A stretch of 34,134 nucleotides of DNA from Bhargavaea cecembensis (GCF_000826125.2 NZ_LN651373.1:1549126-1583259); one strand, 5' to 3'; counted from the stretch's first letter, positions 8,182-17,005 are shown. Notes: generated by a model not told the origin, from the sequence alone. Numbers and translations are program-made.

Positions 8182-9165
8182 TTAGAATTCCGCAAGCTCC
8201 CGCATGGCCTTTTCGACTTTGTCCGGGTTGATCATGAAGAACTTCTCCATGGTCGGCGCATACGGCATCGCCGGCACATCCGGTCCTGCCAGCCGCTGGA
8301 TTGGGGCGTCGAGGTCAAACAGGCATTCTTCGCCGATGATCGCCGCCACTTCACTCATGATGCTGCCTTCTTTGTTGTCTTCCGTGACGAGCAGGACCTT
8401 CCCCGTCTTGGACGCCGCTTCGACGATCGCTTCGCGGTCAAGCGGATAGACTGTCCGCAGGTCGAGGATATGGGCGGAAATGCCGTCTTCCGCCAGGCGT
8501 TCCGCTGCCTGGAGCGCGAAATGAACCGCAAGTCCGTATGTGATGACGGTGATGTCATCCCCTTCGCGTTTGACGTCCGCCTTGCCGATCGGGAGCGTGT
8601 AATCTTCTTCAGGCACTTCCCCCTTGATCAGGCGGTAGGCCCGCTTGTGCTCGAAGAACAGGACCGGATCTTCGTCGCGGATCGCCGCCTTCAGCAGGCC
8701 CTTCGCGTCATAAGGAGTGGACGGGATGACGATCTTCAGCCCCGGCTGGTTGGCGAATACCGCTTCCACCGACTGCGAGTGGTAAAGCGCCCCGTGGACG
8801 CCGCCGCCGAATGGCGCACGCACGACAAGCGGGCAGCTCCAGTCATTGTTCGAGCGGTAGCGGATTCGCGATGCCTCGGAGATGATCTGGTTGACCGCCG
8901 GCATGATGAAGTCGGCGAATTGCATTTCCGCGATCGGGCGCATGCCGTACATGGCGGCGCCGATCGCAACACCGGCAATCGCGGATTCGGCGAGCGGGGC
9001 ATCGATGACACGTTCTTCGCCGAACTCATCGTAGAGCCCCTGTGTCGCCTTGAACACGCCGCCTTTTTTGCCGACGTCTTCACCGAGGATAAAGACGTTG
9101 TCGTCACGCTCCATCTCTTCTTTCATCGCGAGTGTGATTGCATCGATATAGGACATGACCGCCAT
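8182..9165 (-). CDS. bkdAB: Branched-chain alpha-keto acid dehydrogenase E1 beta subunit
   Basis: This subunit pairs with BkdAA as the thiamine-diphosphate E1 that decarboxylates the keto acids of valine, leucine and isoleucine. The start at ATG 9163-9165 (MAVMSYIDAITLAMKEEMER) lies about 7 nt after a G-rich Shine-Dalgarno inside the end of bkdAA and overlaps that stop by one base (TGATG), indicating translational coupling. Motifs include FILGEDVGKKGGVFKAT and GAAMYGMRPIAEMQFADFI in the pyrimidine-binding half, and TEDNKEGSIMSEVAAII with RLAGPDVPAMPYAP in the C-terminal half. The 327 residues match Bacillus BkdAB closely along their whole length. bkdB begins about 20 nt downstream. Confidence 0.96.
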   Translation of the reverse strand: MAVMSYIDAITLAMKEEMERDDNVFILGEDVGKKGGVFKATQGLYDEFGEERVIDAPLAESAIAGVAIGAAMYGMRPIAEMQFADFIMPAVNQIISEASRIRYRSNNDWSCPLVVRAPFGGGVHGALYHSQSVEAVFANQPGLKIVIPSTPYDAKGLLKAAIRDEDPVLFFEHKRAYRLIKGEVPEEDYTLPIGKADVKREGDDITVITYGLAVHFALQAAERLAEDGISAHILDLRTVYPLDREAIVEAASKTGKVLLVTEDNKEGSIMSEVAAIIGEECLFDLDAPIQRLAGPDVPAMPYAPTMEKFFMINPDKVEKAMRELAEF

Positions 9166-10172
9166 CACTCATCCCCCCCTTTCTCTGCGTATACATACTT
9201 CAGTGCGTCTTCCGGCTTCGCATAAGGAGCCGCTTCCGCATAGTCGGTCGCTTCGTTGACGATCTTCTTGACCTTGTCTTCAAGCGCCTTTTCCGACTCT
9301 TCGTCCAAGACGCCCGTTTCTTTCAGATAAGCGGCGAATCTCGGAATCGGATCTTTTTCGCGTTCGGCTTTCAGGTCTTCGTCCGACCGGTACGCCCGGT
9401 GGTCGTCATCGGACGAGTGGGCGGTCAGGCGGTAGCAGATCGTTTCGACGAGCGACGGGCCTTCTCCGCTGCGTGCACGGTCAGCCGCTTCTTTCATCAC
9501 TTTGTACACTTCAAGCGGATCGGTGCCGTCGACGGTGACGCCCGGCATGCCGTAGCCGATCGCGCGGTCCGAGACGTGTTCGCAGGCGAGCTGCTTTTCA
9601 ATCGGAACGGAAATGGCGTATTTATTGTTTTCGACCATGATGATCGTCGGCAGTTTATGGACGCCCGCAAAGTTCGCACCTTCATGGAAGTCGCCCTGGT
9701 TGGACGAGCCTTCCCCGAGCGTCACGAATGTGATGAAGTCCTTTTTCTTGATCTTCGCTGCAAGCGCGACGCCGACCGCATGCGGCAGCTGGGTCGTGAC
9801 GGGCGAGGAGCCGGTAAGGATCCGGTTCTTTTTCTGCCCGAAGTGGCCCGGCATCTGGCGTCCGCCCGAGTTCGGGTCTTCCGCCTTCGCGAATGCACTC
9901 AGCATGAGTTCTTTCGGCGTCATGCCGAAATGGAGCACGACGCCCATGTCCCGGTAGTACGGGGCGATATAGTCTTTGTCTTTGTCGAGTGCGTAGGCGG
10001 CGCCGACCTGGGCGGCCTCCTGGCCCTGGCACGAGATGACGAACGGGATCTTGCCCGCCCGGTTGAGCAGCCACATCCGCTCATCGAGGCGGCGAGCCAT
10101 CAGCATCGTTTCGTACATGTGCAGGACGTCGTCGTTGGACAGCCCGAGCTCTTCATGACGGTTGTTGGTCAC
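9165..10172 (-). CDS. bkdAA: Branched-chain alpha-keto acid dehydrogenase E1 alpha subunit
   Basis: This is the thiamine-diphosphate-binding subunit of E1. The start is taken as GTG 10170-10172 (MTNNRHEELGLSNDDVLHMY), with AAGGGGG 8 nt upstream. The longer frame to 10286 overlaps lpdV and has no family support. The ThDP motif is visible as GEGSSNQGDFHEGANFAGVH followed by ENNKYAIS. Other conserved features are DERMWLLNRAGKIPFVISCQ near the start, PYYRDMGVVL, and the phosphorylation-loop-like YRLTAHSSDDDHRAYR. At 335 residues it matches the Bacillus protein in size. It lies 17 nt after lpdV and overlaps bkdAB by one base. Confidence 0.95.
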   Translation of the reverse strand: MTNNRHEELGLSNDDVLHMYETMLMARRLDERMWLLNRAGKIPFVISCQGQEAAQVGAAYALDKDKDYIAPYYRDMGVVLHFGMTPKELMLSAFAKAEDPNSGGRQMPGHFGQKKNRILTGSSPVTTQLPHAVGVALAAKIKKKDFITFVTLGEGSSNQGDFHEGANFAGVHKLPTIIMVENNKYAISVPIEKQLACEHVSDRAIGYGMPGVTVDGTDPLEVYKVMKEAADRARSGEGPSLVETICYRLTAHSSDDDHRAYRSDEDLKAEREKDPIPRFAAYLKETGVLDEESEKALEDKVKKIVNEATDYAEAAPYAKPEDALKYVYAEKGGDE

Positions 10173-10189
10173 TTGATTTTCCCCCTTCA

Positions 10190-11617
10190 TCACATATGGA
10201 TCGCTTTGCCGTCGACGGCAAGCGCCGCTTCGCCCATCACTTCGCTGAGTGTCGGGTGCGGGTGGACGAGCGATGCAATTTCCCAAGGTGTTGCGTCAAG
10301 CACTTTCGCAAGGCCCGCCTCGGAGATCATGTCGGTCACATGCGGACCGATCATGTGGACGCCGAGCAGGTCGTCGGTTTCCTTGTCGGCGATGATCTTG
10401 ACGAACCCTTCCGATTCGCCGTGGACCAAAGCCTTGCCGATCGCCTTGAACGGGAACTTGCCGATTTTCACTTCGTGCCCGCGTTCCTTCGCTTCCGCTT
10501 CGGTCAATCCGACGGCGGCCGCTTCCGGGCTGGAATAAATGCAGCGCGGCACCAGTTCCGCGTCCACATGCGACGGCTCTTTGCGTGCAATATGCTCCAC
10601 TGCGGCAATCCCTTCATGGGACGCGACATGGGCGAGCTGAAGGCCGCCGATCACGTCTCCGATCGCATAAATATGGGATTCCTTCGTCTGGTAAGTCTTT
10701 TTCACTTGGATGTAGCCGCGGTCCAGCTCGATATCCGTGTTTTCGAGACCGATGCCTTCCGTGTTCGCCTGGCGGCCGACGGAGACGAGGACCTTTTCCG
10801 CTGAGAAGGTTTCCGTGCCGTCGCCGGTCTCCGCCGAAATCGACACGGATCCTTCTCCCTTCTGGAGAGTGTCAGGCAGGACTTTCGCGGATGTGATGAT
10901 CTTCACACCGCGCTTTTTGAGCAGCTTCTCCATTTCCTTCGAGATGTCGGCATCTTCCGTCGGCAAAATCCGGTCCGCATATTCGACGACCGTCGTGTCG
11001 ACGCCGAAGTCATTCAGCATGGAAGCCCACTCGATGCCGATCACGCCGCCTCCGATGATGAGGATCGATGCCGGCAGGCTTTCCATCGCGAGCGCCTCGT
11101 CTGAAGTCATGACATGGGTCCCGTCAATGTCGAGTCCCGGCAGCGTGCGCGGACGGGATCCCGTCGCGATGATGACGTTGTTCGGGATGAGCATTTCATT
11201 TTCCTCGCCGTTCTCATACTCGACGGAGATCGTGCCGGGCATCGGCGAGAAGATCGACGGGCCGAGAATGCGGCCCATCCCCTCGTATACGTCGATCTTG
11301 CCTTTTTTCATGAGTCCCCGGACTCCGTTGTGCAGACCGGAGACGATGGATTCTTTCCGGCTCTGCACTTTGCCGAAGTCGAGCGTGACTTCCCCGGTCG
11401 AAACGCCGAACGAATCGGCTTCGTCCTTTGCAAGACGGAGCACTTCCGCACTGCGGAGTAGCGCCTTGGACGGGATGCATCCTTTATGGAGGCAAGTGCC
11501 GCCAAGCTTCCCTTTTTCGACGATGGCCGTTTTCAGCCCGAGCTGGGACGCGCGGATGGCGGCGACATAGCCGCCGGTCCCTCCGCCCAGAATGACAACA
11601 TCATATTCAAGTGCCAT
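10190..11617 (-). CDS. lpdV: Dihydrolipoamide dehydrogenase (E3) of the branched-chain keto acid complex
   Basis: FAD-dependent disulfide oxidoreductase that reoxidises the dihydrolipoyl arm of BkdB with NAD+. The ATG at 11615-11617 follows AAAGGGGG. The FAD-binding GGGTGG lies at residues 11-16. The redox-active cysteines are C42 and C47 in GGTCLHKGCIPSKALL. The NAD-binding motif is GGGVIGIEWASML, the second FAD motif is AIGDVIGGLQLAHVA, and the C-terminal catalytic His-Glu pair sits in VHPHPTLSE (about H454, E459). The length of 475 residues is typical. In B. subtilis buk lies just upstream of lpdV; here bcd does, with a gap of about 40 nt. Confidence 0.96.
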   Translation of the reverse strand: MALEYDVVILGGGTGGYVAAIRASQLGLKTAIVEKGKLGGTCLHKGCIPSKALLRSAEVLRLAKDEADSFGVSTGEVTLDFGKVQSRKESIVSGLHNGVRGLMKKGKIDVYEGMGRILGPSIFSPMPGTISVEYENGEENEMLIPNNVIIATGSRPRTLPGLDIDGTHVMTSDEALAMESLPASILIIGGGVIGIEWASMLNDFGVDTTVVEYADRILPTEDADISKEMEKLLKKRGVKIITSAKVLPDTLQKGEGSVSISAETGDGTETFSAEKVLVSVGRQANTEGIGLENTDIELDRGYIQVKKTYQTKESHIYAIGDVIGGLQLAHVASHEGIAAVEHIARKEPSHVDAELVPRCIYSSPEAAAVGLTEAEAKERGHEVKIGKFPFKAIGKALVHGESEGFVKIIADKETDDLLGVHMIGPHVTDMISEAGLAKVLDATPWEIASLVHPHPTLSEVMGEAALAVDGKAIHM

Positions 11618-11659
11618 GAGATGGCCCCCTTTCCTAACTGCGGTGGATCTGTTCTGTGG

Positions 11660-12757
11660 TCAACGTTTCGCCAGGATGTCTTTGCCGTTGCGCAGGAACT
11701 GGCGGCGCGACTTCGCGAGGTTGGCGATCCGCTCTTCCGCGAGGCGGTCCGCTGCCGCATAGGTCGGGATGCCGTCACGCTTCGAGATGGAGATGACTTT
11801 TTCGATCGTGTCGTAGATTTTTTCGACTTTCCTCATCGCGCGTTCTTCGTTATAGCCGTCGAGCTCATCGGCCACGTTGATGACGCCGCCAGCATTGATG
11901 ATGTAGTCCGGCGCATAGACGATGCCCATTTCGTGGATCCTGTCCCCGTGCTCCGGCGTTTTCAGCTGGTTGTTCGCCGAGCCGGCGATCACTTTCGCCT
12001 TGAGCTGAGGGATCGTCTCGTCATTGATCGTCGCGCCGAGTGCGCAAGGTGCGTAGATGTCCGCTTCCACACCGTAGATGTCGTTGATGCCGACCGCTTC
12101 GGCGCCGAATTCTTCAACAGCGCGCTGAACGGCCTGCTCGTTGATGTCCGTGACGATCAGCTTGGCGCCTTCCTCGTGGAGGTAGCGGCAAAGCGCGAAT
12201 GCAACGTTGCCGACGCCCTGTACGGCAACCGTCCGGCCCTCAAGGGAGTCTGTGCCGAACGCCTCTTTTGCCGCCGCCTTCATGCCGCGGTAGACGCCGT
12301 ATGCCGTGACCGGCGACGGATTGCCCGAAGAGCCGGAAGTTGTCGGAGAAACGCCGGTGACATATTCCGTTTCCAGGTGGATGAGGTCCATGTCTTCTTC
12401 GGTCGTGCCGACGTCTTCGGCGGTGATGTAACGGCCGTTGAGCCCTTGTACAAACCGGCCGAATGCGCGGAACATCTCTTCATTCTTGTCTTTCTTCGGA
12501 TCGCCGATGATGACGGTCTTGCCTCCGCCGAGGTTCAGCCCGGCTGCGGCGTTTTTGTATGTCATGCCGCGTGCAAGACGGAGTGCGTCTTCGAGCGCTT
12601 CCTCTTCGGATGCATATGTCCACATGCGCACGCCGCCGAGCGCCGGTCCGATTGTCGTGTCATGGATGACGATGATCGCCTTCAGGCCCGAAGCCTCATC
12701 CTGGCAAAGAACCACTTGCTCGTAATCGTATTTCTCCATGTATTTGAACAGTTCCAT
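11660..12757 (-). CDS. bcd: Leucine (branched-chain amino acid) dehydrogenase
   Basis: NAD-dependent oxidative deaminase that converts leucine, valine and isoleucine to their 2-keto acids, feeding the bkd complex encoded downstream. Three consecutive ATG codons (12755-12763) follow AAGGAGGAG. The third ([16 protein letters not shown]) has the best spacing and matches the family N-terminus. The catalytic lysine is K80 in [14 protein letters not shown], with K68 in MTYKNAAAG. The Rossmann motif [15 protein letters not shown] and [14 protein letters not shown] are present. At 365 residues it is full length. It sits about 46 nt after the bkdR stop with only a small hairpin (CAGGC/GCCTG) and no T-run between, so read-through from bkdR is likely. 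Confidence 0.95.
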   Translation of the reverse strand: MELFKYMEKYDYEQVVLCQDEASGLKAIIVIHDTTIGPALGGVRMWTYASEEEALEDALRLARGMTYKNAAAGLNLGGGKTVIIGDPKKDKNEEMFRAFGRFVQGLNGRYITAEDVGTTEEDMDLIHLETEYVTGVSPTTSGSSGNPSPVTAYGVYRGMKAAAKEAFGTDSLEGRTVAVQGVGNVAFALCRYLHEEGAKLIVTDINEQAVQRAVEEFGAEAVGINDIYGVEADIYAPCALGATINDETIPQLKAKVIAGSANNQLKTPEHGDRIHEMGIVYAPDYIINAGGVINVADELDGYNEERAMRKVEKIYDTIEKVISISKRDGIPTYAAADRLAEERIANLAKSRRQFLRNGKDILAKR

Positions 12758-12803
12758 CATCATTCTCCTCCTTTTATGTACAGGCGGTAAGCCTGGTCCC
12801 GCT

Positions 12804-14810
12804 TCATAGCAGATTGTGCTTTTCGAGCTTGTAGTACAGCGTGCGCACGGAGATTCCGAGCTGTTTGGCGGCTTCGGATTTGTTTCCGCCGCACGTTGTA
12901 AGCGCTTCCCTTAAAATCATTTTTTCATGGGCATCCAACTGCTCGGCGAGCGTTCCGGATGCCCCTTCGCCTTCCGCCTGGAATACGGCGGCCAATTCAG
13001 GCCTGCCGAGGACTTTGTCCGTCGGCTGCATGAAGATCAGGGCGCGGCTGACCACGTTTTCAAGTTCTCTTACGTTTCCGGGCCATTCATGCTGCATGAG
13101 CAGGCCGGCCGCATCCGGATCGATCCGTTCGACGGATCGGCCGAGGTCCCGGTTCAGTTTGGGCAACAGCTTTTCCGCCAGTTCGGGGATGTCCGCCCTG
13201 CGGTGTCGGAGAGGCGGGATGTGGACCGGCACCCGGTTCAGCCGGTGGAACAGGTCTTCCCTGAACCGGCCTTCCTTCATCGCCTTCTCCAGGTTGCTGT
13301 TCGTTGCCGAGATGACCCTGACGGATACCGGCACAGGTTTGCTGCCGCCGACGCGGTGGATCTCCTTCTCTTCAAGTGCACGGAGAAGGCCGGCCTGCAC
13401 CGTCCCCGGCAGTTCGCCGATTTCATCCAGGAAGAGCGTCCCGCCTTCCGCTTCTTCGAAAAGTCCTTCCTCCGAATCACCCGGGTCCGGCCCTTCGGAA
13501 CCGAACAGTTCACGGGCGAGCCGGTCCCCCGGCAGGGCTGCGCAATTCACTCTCACGAAGTTGCCGCCGCCGGATGCATGGTGGATCGCCTGGGCGAACA
13601 CTTCCTTGCCGGTCCCCGACTCTCCGCGTAGCAGGATCGGAACGGGCATCGCGGACGCCAGCTTCGCCTGCTGGACGGCGAGCCGCATTTCCGGTGACTC
13701 GCCCGCTATGTCGTCGAACGTATAGCGGGTTTCCAGAGAGCGAATGAGGCGCCTGGCCCGGTCCAGCTCTTCTGACAGTGAACGGATTTCCGTCAGGTCA
13801 TGGATGATCCCGACGCTCCCCTTCAGCTTGCCGCCTGCGATCACCGGCGCCACGTTGACGACGACTTCGCGGCGGGACGGACCGACGCGCATCCGGACGC
13901 CCCGGATCGGCTTGCCCGTCTCCAGGACCTTCATATGGATGCTCTCGCCCTCGGTGATGTCCACTCCGGCCGGCTTCCCGATCACGTCTTCCTCGGTGAG
14001 TCCGGTTAGCCGGGTGTACGCCGGGTTGACGAGAATGCCGCGGCCCTCTTCGTCCACGACGGAGATGGCATCGTCGCTCGACTGGATGATCGCCTTGAGC
14101 ATCGACTGGATCTCCTGGAGGTTCGTGATCTCTTCGGCGAGCTCGACAATGCCGGTGATGTCGCGGAACACGGCAAATGCCCCGACCCGCTTGCCGGTAT
14201 TGTCCTTGAGCGGCCGCCTGGAGGAGACGACGCGAACTCCGTTGGCGAGCGTCAATTCCCGGTTCAGTTCGGGGATCCCCGTCTCGGCCACTCCCGGCAG
14301 CCCGCTTCCCGGAATGACTTCTCCGACGGGACGGCCGATCGCATCGGCTGCCGGATGCCCGGTGATGAGCGCCGCGCTGCGGTTATAGAACCGGATGATG
14401 CCGTCCGTGTCGATGCCGATCATCCCCTCGTCCAGGGAGTTGAAGATCAGCCGGTTCCGGAACGATTCCGACCGGAGCTGCCGGATATAATGGTCATTTT
14501 CTTCCAGCAGGCTGACAAGCAGCCTGGCGATCGTGCCCGGGATTACGACGGCGTGGGCGGGCCGCGACTTGAGCAGTTCGCCGAACACGCCCTGTTCCCC
14601 CGTCACATCAAAGATCAGATGCAGGTCGTTCGCCAGGAAGGCCCGCCAGTCATCGCCGGTCGGAATGCCGTTCTGCTCGGCAAGGGCGAGGCCGGGCGCA
14701 TCCGGATTGATGTCGGTCATTCCGGTGACGTGCATGTAATCCAGCTGCATCAATAGTTTCAGGATGGCGGTACCGCCAGCTCCGGCACCGACGACAAGCA
14801 CATTCTGCAA
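12804..14810 (-). CDS. bkdR: BkdR-like PAS/AAA+/Fis-HTH transcriptional regulator lacking the GAFTGA loop
   Basis: By homology and position this is the regulator of the branched-chain keto acid operon. The start is TTG at 14808-14810 ([20 protein letters not shown]). Domains: an N-terminal Rossmann-like region (about 1-105), two PAS domains (about 115-225 and 235-345), an AAA+ domain (about 365-600) with Walker A GESGTGKE (396-403) and Walker [12 protein letters not shown] (456-466), and a C-terminal Fis-type helix-turn-helix ([20 protein letters not shown]). Between ELFG (434-437) and GLFE (449-452) family members carry GAFTGA, which contacts sigma-54. Here the 11 residues are [11 protein letters not shown] and the motif is gone. 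It may therefore act without sigma-54, as TyrR does. What ligand it senses cannot be read from sequence. Confidence 0.9.
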   Translation of the reverse strand: MQNVLVVGAGAGGTAILKLLMQLDYMHVTGMTDINPDAPGLALAEQNGIPTGDDWRAFLANDLHLIFDVTGEQGVFGELLKSRPAHAVVIPGTIARLLVSLLEENDHYIRQLRSESFRNRLIFNSLDEGMIGIDTDGIIRFYNRSAALITGHPAADAIGRPVGEVIPGSGLPGVAETGIPELNRELTLANGVRVVSSRRPLKDNTGKRVGAFAVFRDITGIVELAEEITNLQEIQSMLKAIIQSSDDAISVVDEEGRGILVNPAYTRLTGLTEEDVIGKPAGVDITEGESIHMKVLETGKPIRGVRMRVGPSRREVVVNVAPVIAGGKLKGSVGIIHDLTEIRSLSEELDRARRLIRSLETRYTFDDIAGESPEMRLAVQQAKLASAMPVPILLRGESGTGKEVFAQAIHHASGGGNFVRVNCAALPGDRLARELFGSEGPDPGDSEEGLFEEAEGGTLFLDEIGELPGTVQAGLLRALEEKEIHRVGGSKPVPVSVRVISATNSNLEKAMKEGRFREDLFHRLNRVPVHIPPLRHRRADIPELAEKLLPKLNRDLGRSVERIDPDAAGLLMQHEWPGNVRELENVVSRALIFMQPTDKVLGRPELAAVFQAEGEGASGTLAEQLDAHEKMILREALTTCGGNKSEAAKQLGISVRTLYYKLEKHNLL

Positions 14811-14833
14811 TATCGTTCAGGCCCTTCATAAGA

Positions 14834-14863
14834 ATTATGCAAAGCTTTGCAATACCACCCCAA
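14834..14863 (-). promoter_or_regulatory. Candidate bkdR promoter overlapping a 14-bp perfect palindrome
   Basis: The 14-bp palindrome TGCAAAGCTTTGCA occupies 14838-14851, about 28 nt upstream of the bkdR start. On the minus strand it lies between TTGGGG (14858-14863) and CATAAT (14834-14839), spaced by 18, so a protein bound there would block the promoter. The palindrome is certain. The promoter is weak by consensus, and operator function is inference. Confidence 0.35.
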
Positions 14864-14884
14864 TCATAACCGATAGCGGCTTTC

Positions 14885-14913
14885 TTGACAATCATGACCT
14901 GGCATCGGACAAT
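14885..14913 (+). promoter_or_regulatory. Candidate sigma-A promoter for the DUF2627 gene
   Basis: A perfect -35 TTGACA (14885-14890) is followed after 17 bases by GACAAT (14908-14913, 4 of 6), about 29 nt upstream of the plus-strand start at 14942. It is divergent from the bkdR promoter region. Confidence 0.55.
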
Positions 14914-14941
14914 AAAAACGACAGAAAAAGGGGAGATCAGC

Positions 14942-15193
14942 ATGCAGCGGCTGGCCGCTTTCATTGTCCTGCTCATTCCCGGTATCGGCGCCGCCTGGGG
15001 CATCAAGCTGATGAGAGACTCCCTCTTCGGGATCCGCTTCGCTTTGTTTCCGTGGGTTTGGCTGCAGTTCCTCGCAGGGCTTGCCATCCTGATCGTCTGC
15101 ATCGGCTTTTTCGCCGGGTTCCTGCTGAGACGTGATCAGAGAAAAGGGAAGATACCGGAAGACCGGTTCAAACGTAAAAAAAAGGGTTCCTGA
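14942..15193 (+). CDS. yqzF: DUF2627 small membrane protein (YqzF-like)
   Basis: The only clear plus-strand gene in the window. ATG 14942 has AAGGGGAG 6-7 nt upstream. A longer frame from 14885 lacks a ribosome binding site. The 83-residue product has two hydrophobic segments, about 1-22 (MQRLAAFIVLLIPGIGAAWG) and about 40-62 (WLQFLAGLAILIVCIGFFAG), and a strongly basic tail (RRDQRKGKIPEDRFKRKKKG) that should face the cytoplasm. B. subtilis has a DUF2627 protein, YqzF, next to bkdR, so the position supports the assignment. Function unknown. Confidence 0.85.
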   Translation: MQRLAAFIVLLIPGIGAAWGIKLMRDSLFGIRFALFPWVWLQFLAGLAILIVCIGFFAGFLLRRDQRKGKIPEDRFKRKKKGS

Positions 15194-15214
15194 CAAACGT
15201 CAGAAACCCTTTTT
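15177..15214. terminator. Bidirectional terminator between yqzF and the GDPD gene
   Basis: Stem AAAGGGTTcCTGAC / GTCAGaAACCCTTT (15181-15194 with 15199-15212), flanked by an A-run on the left and a T-run on the right, so it can stop transcripts from both converging genes. The stop codons of both genes lie inside the stem. Confidence 0.85.
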
Positions 15215-15916
15215 CATTGCGTTCCGGACCCTTTCCGGGTGATCGGTGATCCATCCCCTGACAAACGGTTCGGGCGTGCGGATAAACGGCTCGCTCCCGT
15301 CCACCCCGTACACCCTCGCCGGCTTTCCGCTTTTCTCGATGGCGCCAAGGAAACGGCCGGACCAGAGCCGCTTGTGGATATGGAATGCATCCGCGGACCC
15401 GTAACTTTCAAGATGGTCCCATGAAGATTTCTTGGTGGCGATGAGCGCCGTTTCCGCCGAGGGATCCAGCCATTTGGCACGGACGAGCAACGGATAATGG
15501 AAAGACGAAAAATGCACATCTTCCAATCCGGCACATAAGGCGAGCACTTCCCGTATAAGTTCCGGCCGTTCAAGGAACGTCTCCTTCAGCTCGATGTTGA
15601 CGGAAAGCCCCGGCCTGCCGGACGCCCAGCGGATAAACTCCCCGAGCGACATGATCGTCCCCCCGCACAGGCGCTTCCACCGATTCCGGCCGACTCGGAG
15701 CCGGCACACCTCCTCCGACGTGAGCTCCGTCACGAACTTCCGCCTGCCGGTGACCCGGTACAGATCCGCATCATGGACAATGACGGGAACCCCGTCGCGC
15801 GTCAGCTGCACGTCTGTCTCGATCCCGTCCGCCCCGAGCTCGGCTGCCTGCTCAAATGCGGACAGGGTGTTCTCGAATGCCGACCCGGATGCCCCCCGGT
15901 GCGCGTAGATTTTCAT
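15200..15916 (-). CDS. Glycerophosphodiester phosphodiesterase family protein
   Basis: The 238-residue product has the GDPD TIM-barrel signature: MKIYAHRGASGSAFENTLSA at the N-terminus with the catalytic His (H6) and Arg (R7), E and D in GADGIETDVQLTRDG, and the second catalytic His in VIVHD. NIELKE follows later as a metal ligand motif, and the last strand has GWITDHPERV. It should hydrolyse glycerophosphodiesters to glycerol-3-phosphate and an alcohol. There is no signal peptide, so it is probably cytoplasmic. ATG 15914-15916 is preceded by GGAAGGGCGG at a slightly long distance. B. subtilis has a GDPD gene (yqiK) in the same chromosomal neighbourhood. Confidence 0.9.
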   Translation of the reverse strand: MKIYAHRGASGSAFENTLSAFEQAAELGADGIETDVQLTRDGVPVIVHDADLYRVTGRRKFVTELTSEEVCRLRVGRNRWKRLCGGTIMSLGEFIRWASGRPGLSVNIELKETFLERPELIREVLALCAGLEDVHFSSFHYPLLVRAKWLDPSAETALIATKKSSWDHLESYGSADAFHIHKRLWSGRFLGAIEKSGKPARVYGVDGSEPFIRTPEPFVRGWITDHPERVRNAMKKGF

Positions 15917-15991
15917 TCCGATCGACCGCCCTTCCAGCTTCTCTCTCCATCATACGGCATCTTTACCCGGTGCGGGCCGGCCGGCAAACGG

Positions 15992-16030
15992 AAAAATCCG
16001 CCGGCGGAGCCGGGGCGTCCGTCGGCGGAT
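15992..16030 (-). terminator. Terminator after spo0A
   Basis: On the minus strand ATCCGCCG pairs with CGGCGGAT (16023-16030 with 15996-16003), followed by a T-run (complement of 15992-15996). It lies just after the spo0A stop. Confidence 0.75.
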
Positions 16031-16035
16031 CATTT

Positions 16036-16824
16036 TCAGGCGGTCATGAATTCAAGCCGCAGTCGGTCTGAAACCATGGCGATGAATTCGGAATTGGTCG
16101 GCTTGCTCTTCATATGATGCACGGTATAGCCGAACATCTTGGAGATCACTTCATAATTGCCGCGGTTCCAGGCGACTTCGATCGCATGCCGGATCGCCCG
16201 CTCGACACGGGAAGGGGTCGTGGAGAACTTCTCCGCAATTTCCGGGTACAGCACTTTCGTCACCGAACCGAGAAGGTCGACGTCGTTATAGACCATCGTA
16301 ATCGCTTCACGTAGGAAGGCATAGCCCTTGATATGGGCCGGCACGCCGATTTCCTTGATGATGGCCGTCACAGCCGTGTCGATCGCCTTGCGGCTGACCG
16401 TCTGCTGGCGGCCGGTTTCCAGCACGGACGCGGGCTGGCGGGTCGTTCTGCCGTTTTTCATCGTGAGGATCTGATGGACGAGCCGGTCAAACTCAAACGG
16501 CTTGAGGATGAAATAAGAGGCGCCAAGCTCCGCCGCCTGCTTCATGATCTCTTCCTGGCCGAACGCCGTCAGCATGATGATGGACATGTTCTCGGCCCGT
16601 CCGTCCGCGTTCAGCTCTTCCAGCACTCCGATCCCGTCAAGATGGGGCATGATGATGTCGAGCAGGAGAACATCGGGTGATTGTTCCTCAAGCATCGACA
16701 GGCAGAGCTTCCCGTTCGCCGCTGTTCCCGTCACTTCAATTTCCGGGTGGTTTTCGAAGTATTGGACCATTGTTTTCACCAATTCGCGATTATCATCAGC
16801 AATTGCCACTTTAATTTTTTCCAT
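16036..16824 (-). CDS. spo0A: Sporulation master response regulator Spo0A
   Basis: Receiver domain about 1-120, with the acidic pocket D10/D11 (IADDNREL), phosphoacceptor D56 (LLLDIIMP), T86 (IIMLTAFG) and K108 (FILKPFEF), all at the same residue numbers as B. subtilis Spo0A. The C-terminal DNA-binding domain (about 150-262) contains the recognition helix region [20 protein letters not shown] and [19 protein letters not shown], highly conserved across endospore formers. ATG 16822-16824 follows AAAGGGGG. The length of 262 residues is normal and nothing essential is missing, so phosphorelay-dependent control (of abrB-like or stationary-phase genes at least) is probably retained even though the sporulation genes to the right are reduced. 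Confidence 0.97.
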   Translation of the reverse strand: MEKIKVAIADDNRELVKTMVQYFENHPEIEVTGTAANGKLCLSMLEEQSPDVLLLDIIMPHLDGIGVLEELNADGRAENMSIIMLTAFGQEEIMKQAAELGASYFILKPFEFDRLVHQILTMKNGRTTRQPASVLETGRQQTVSRKAIDTAVTAIIKEIGVPAHIKGYAFLREAITMVYNDVDLLGSVTKVLYPEIAEKFSTTPSRVERAIRHAIEVAWNRGNYEVISKMFGYTVHHMKSKPTNSEFIAMVSDRLRLEFMTA

Positions 16825-16876
16825 TTCCCGTTCCCCCTTTTATTAAAAGAACCCATCCCAAGGCACTTACCCGTTT

Positions 16877-16905
16877 CAATTCGACATTGCCCCGCGGTCC
16901 CCTTC
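16877..16905 (-). promoter_or_regulatory. Candidate sigma-H promoter with 0A box upstream of spo0A
   Basis: On the minus strand GAAGGGGAC (16897-16905) and GTCGAATTG (16877-16885) are 11 bases apart and fit the sigma-H pattern (RnAGGwwww and RnnGAATww). TGTCGAA, the 0A-box core, lies at 16880-16886 overlapping the -10. A second 0A-like site (CGTCGAA) is at 16950-16956. The arrangement resembles the Ps promoter of B. subtilis spo0A, and the leader would be about 46 nt. Confidence 0.5.
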
Positions 16906-16987
16906 ACCAAATCCGAAAATAGGGCCGCGGGAGGATAGTTTAGACACGATTCGACGCGTTTCCACAATTGGCATTTTGTATAACCGC

Positions 16988-17005
16988 TTTTCATTATAAT
17001 GAAAA
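16988..17005. repeat. 18-bp perfect palindrome upstream of spo0A
   Basis: TTTTCATTATAATGAAAA reads the same on both strands and contains TATAAT in each direction. It lies between the spo0A promoter region and the spoIVB terminator. It could be an operator or a distal promoter element; no good -35 is placed correctly. Confidence 0.5.

Noticed and set aside
7807-9225. Long plus-strand frame of 472 codons opposite bkdAB/bkdB
   Set aside because: Antisense shadow of high-G+C genes; the opposite strand has full-length, well-conserved proteins.
11486-12790. Plus-strand frame of 434 codons opposite bcd
   Set aside because: Antisense shadow; bcd on the other strand is complete and conserved.
14838-14863. 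Sigma-54 promoter upstream of bkdR
   Set aside because: GGGG and TGC elements are present, but the GG-to-GC spacing is one base short and the hexamers do not fit TGGCAC-N5-TTGCA.
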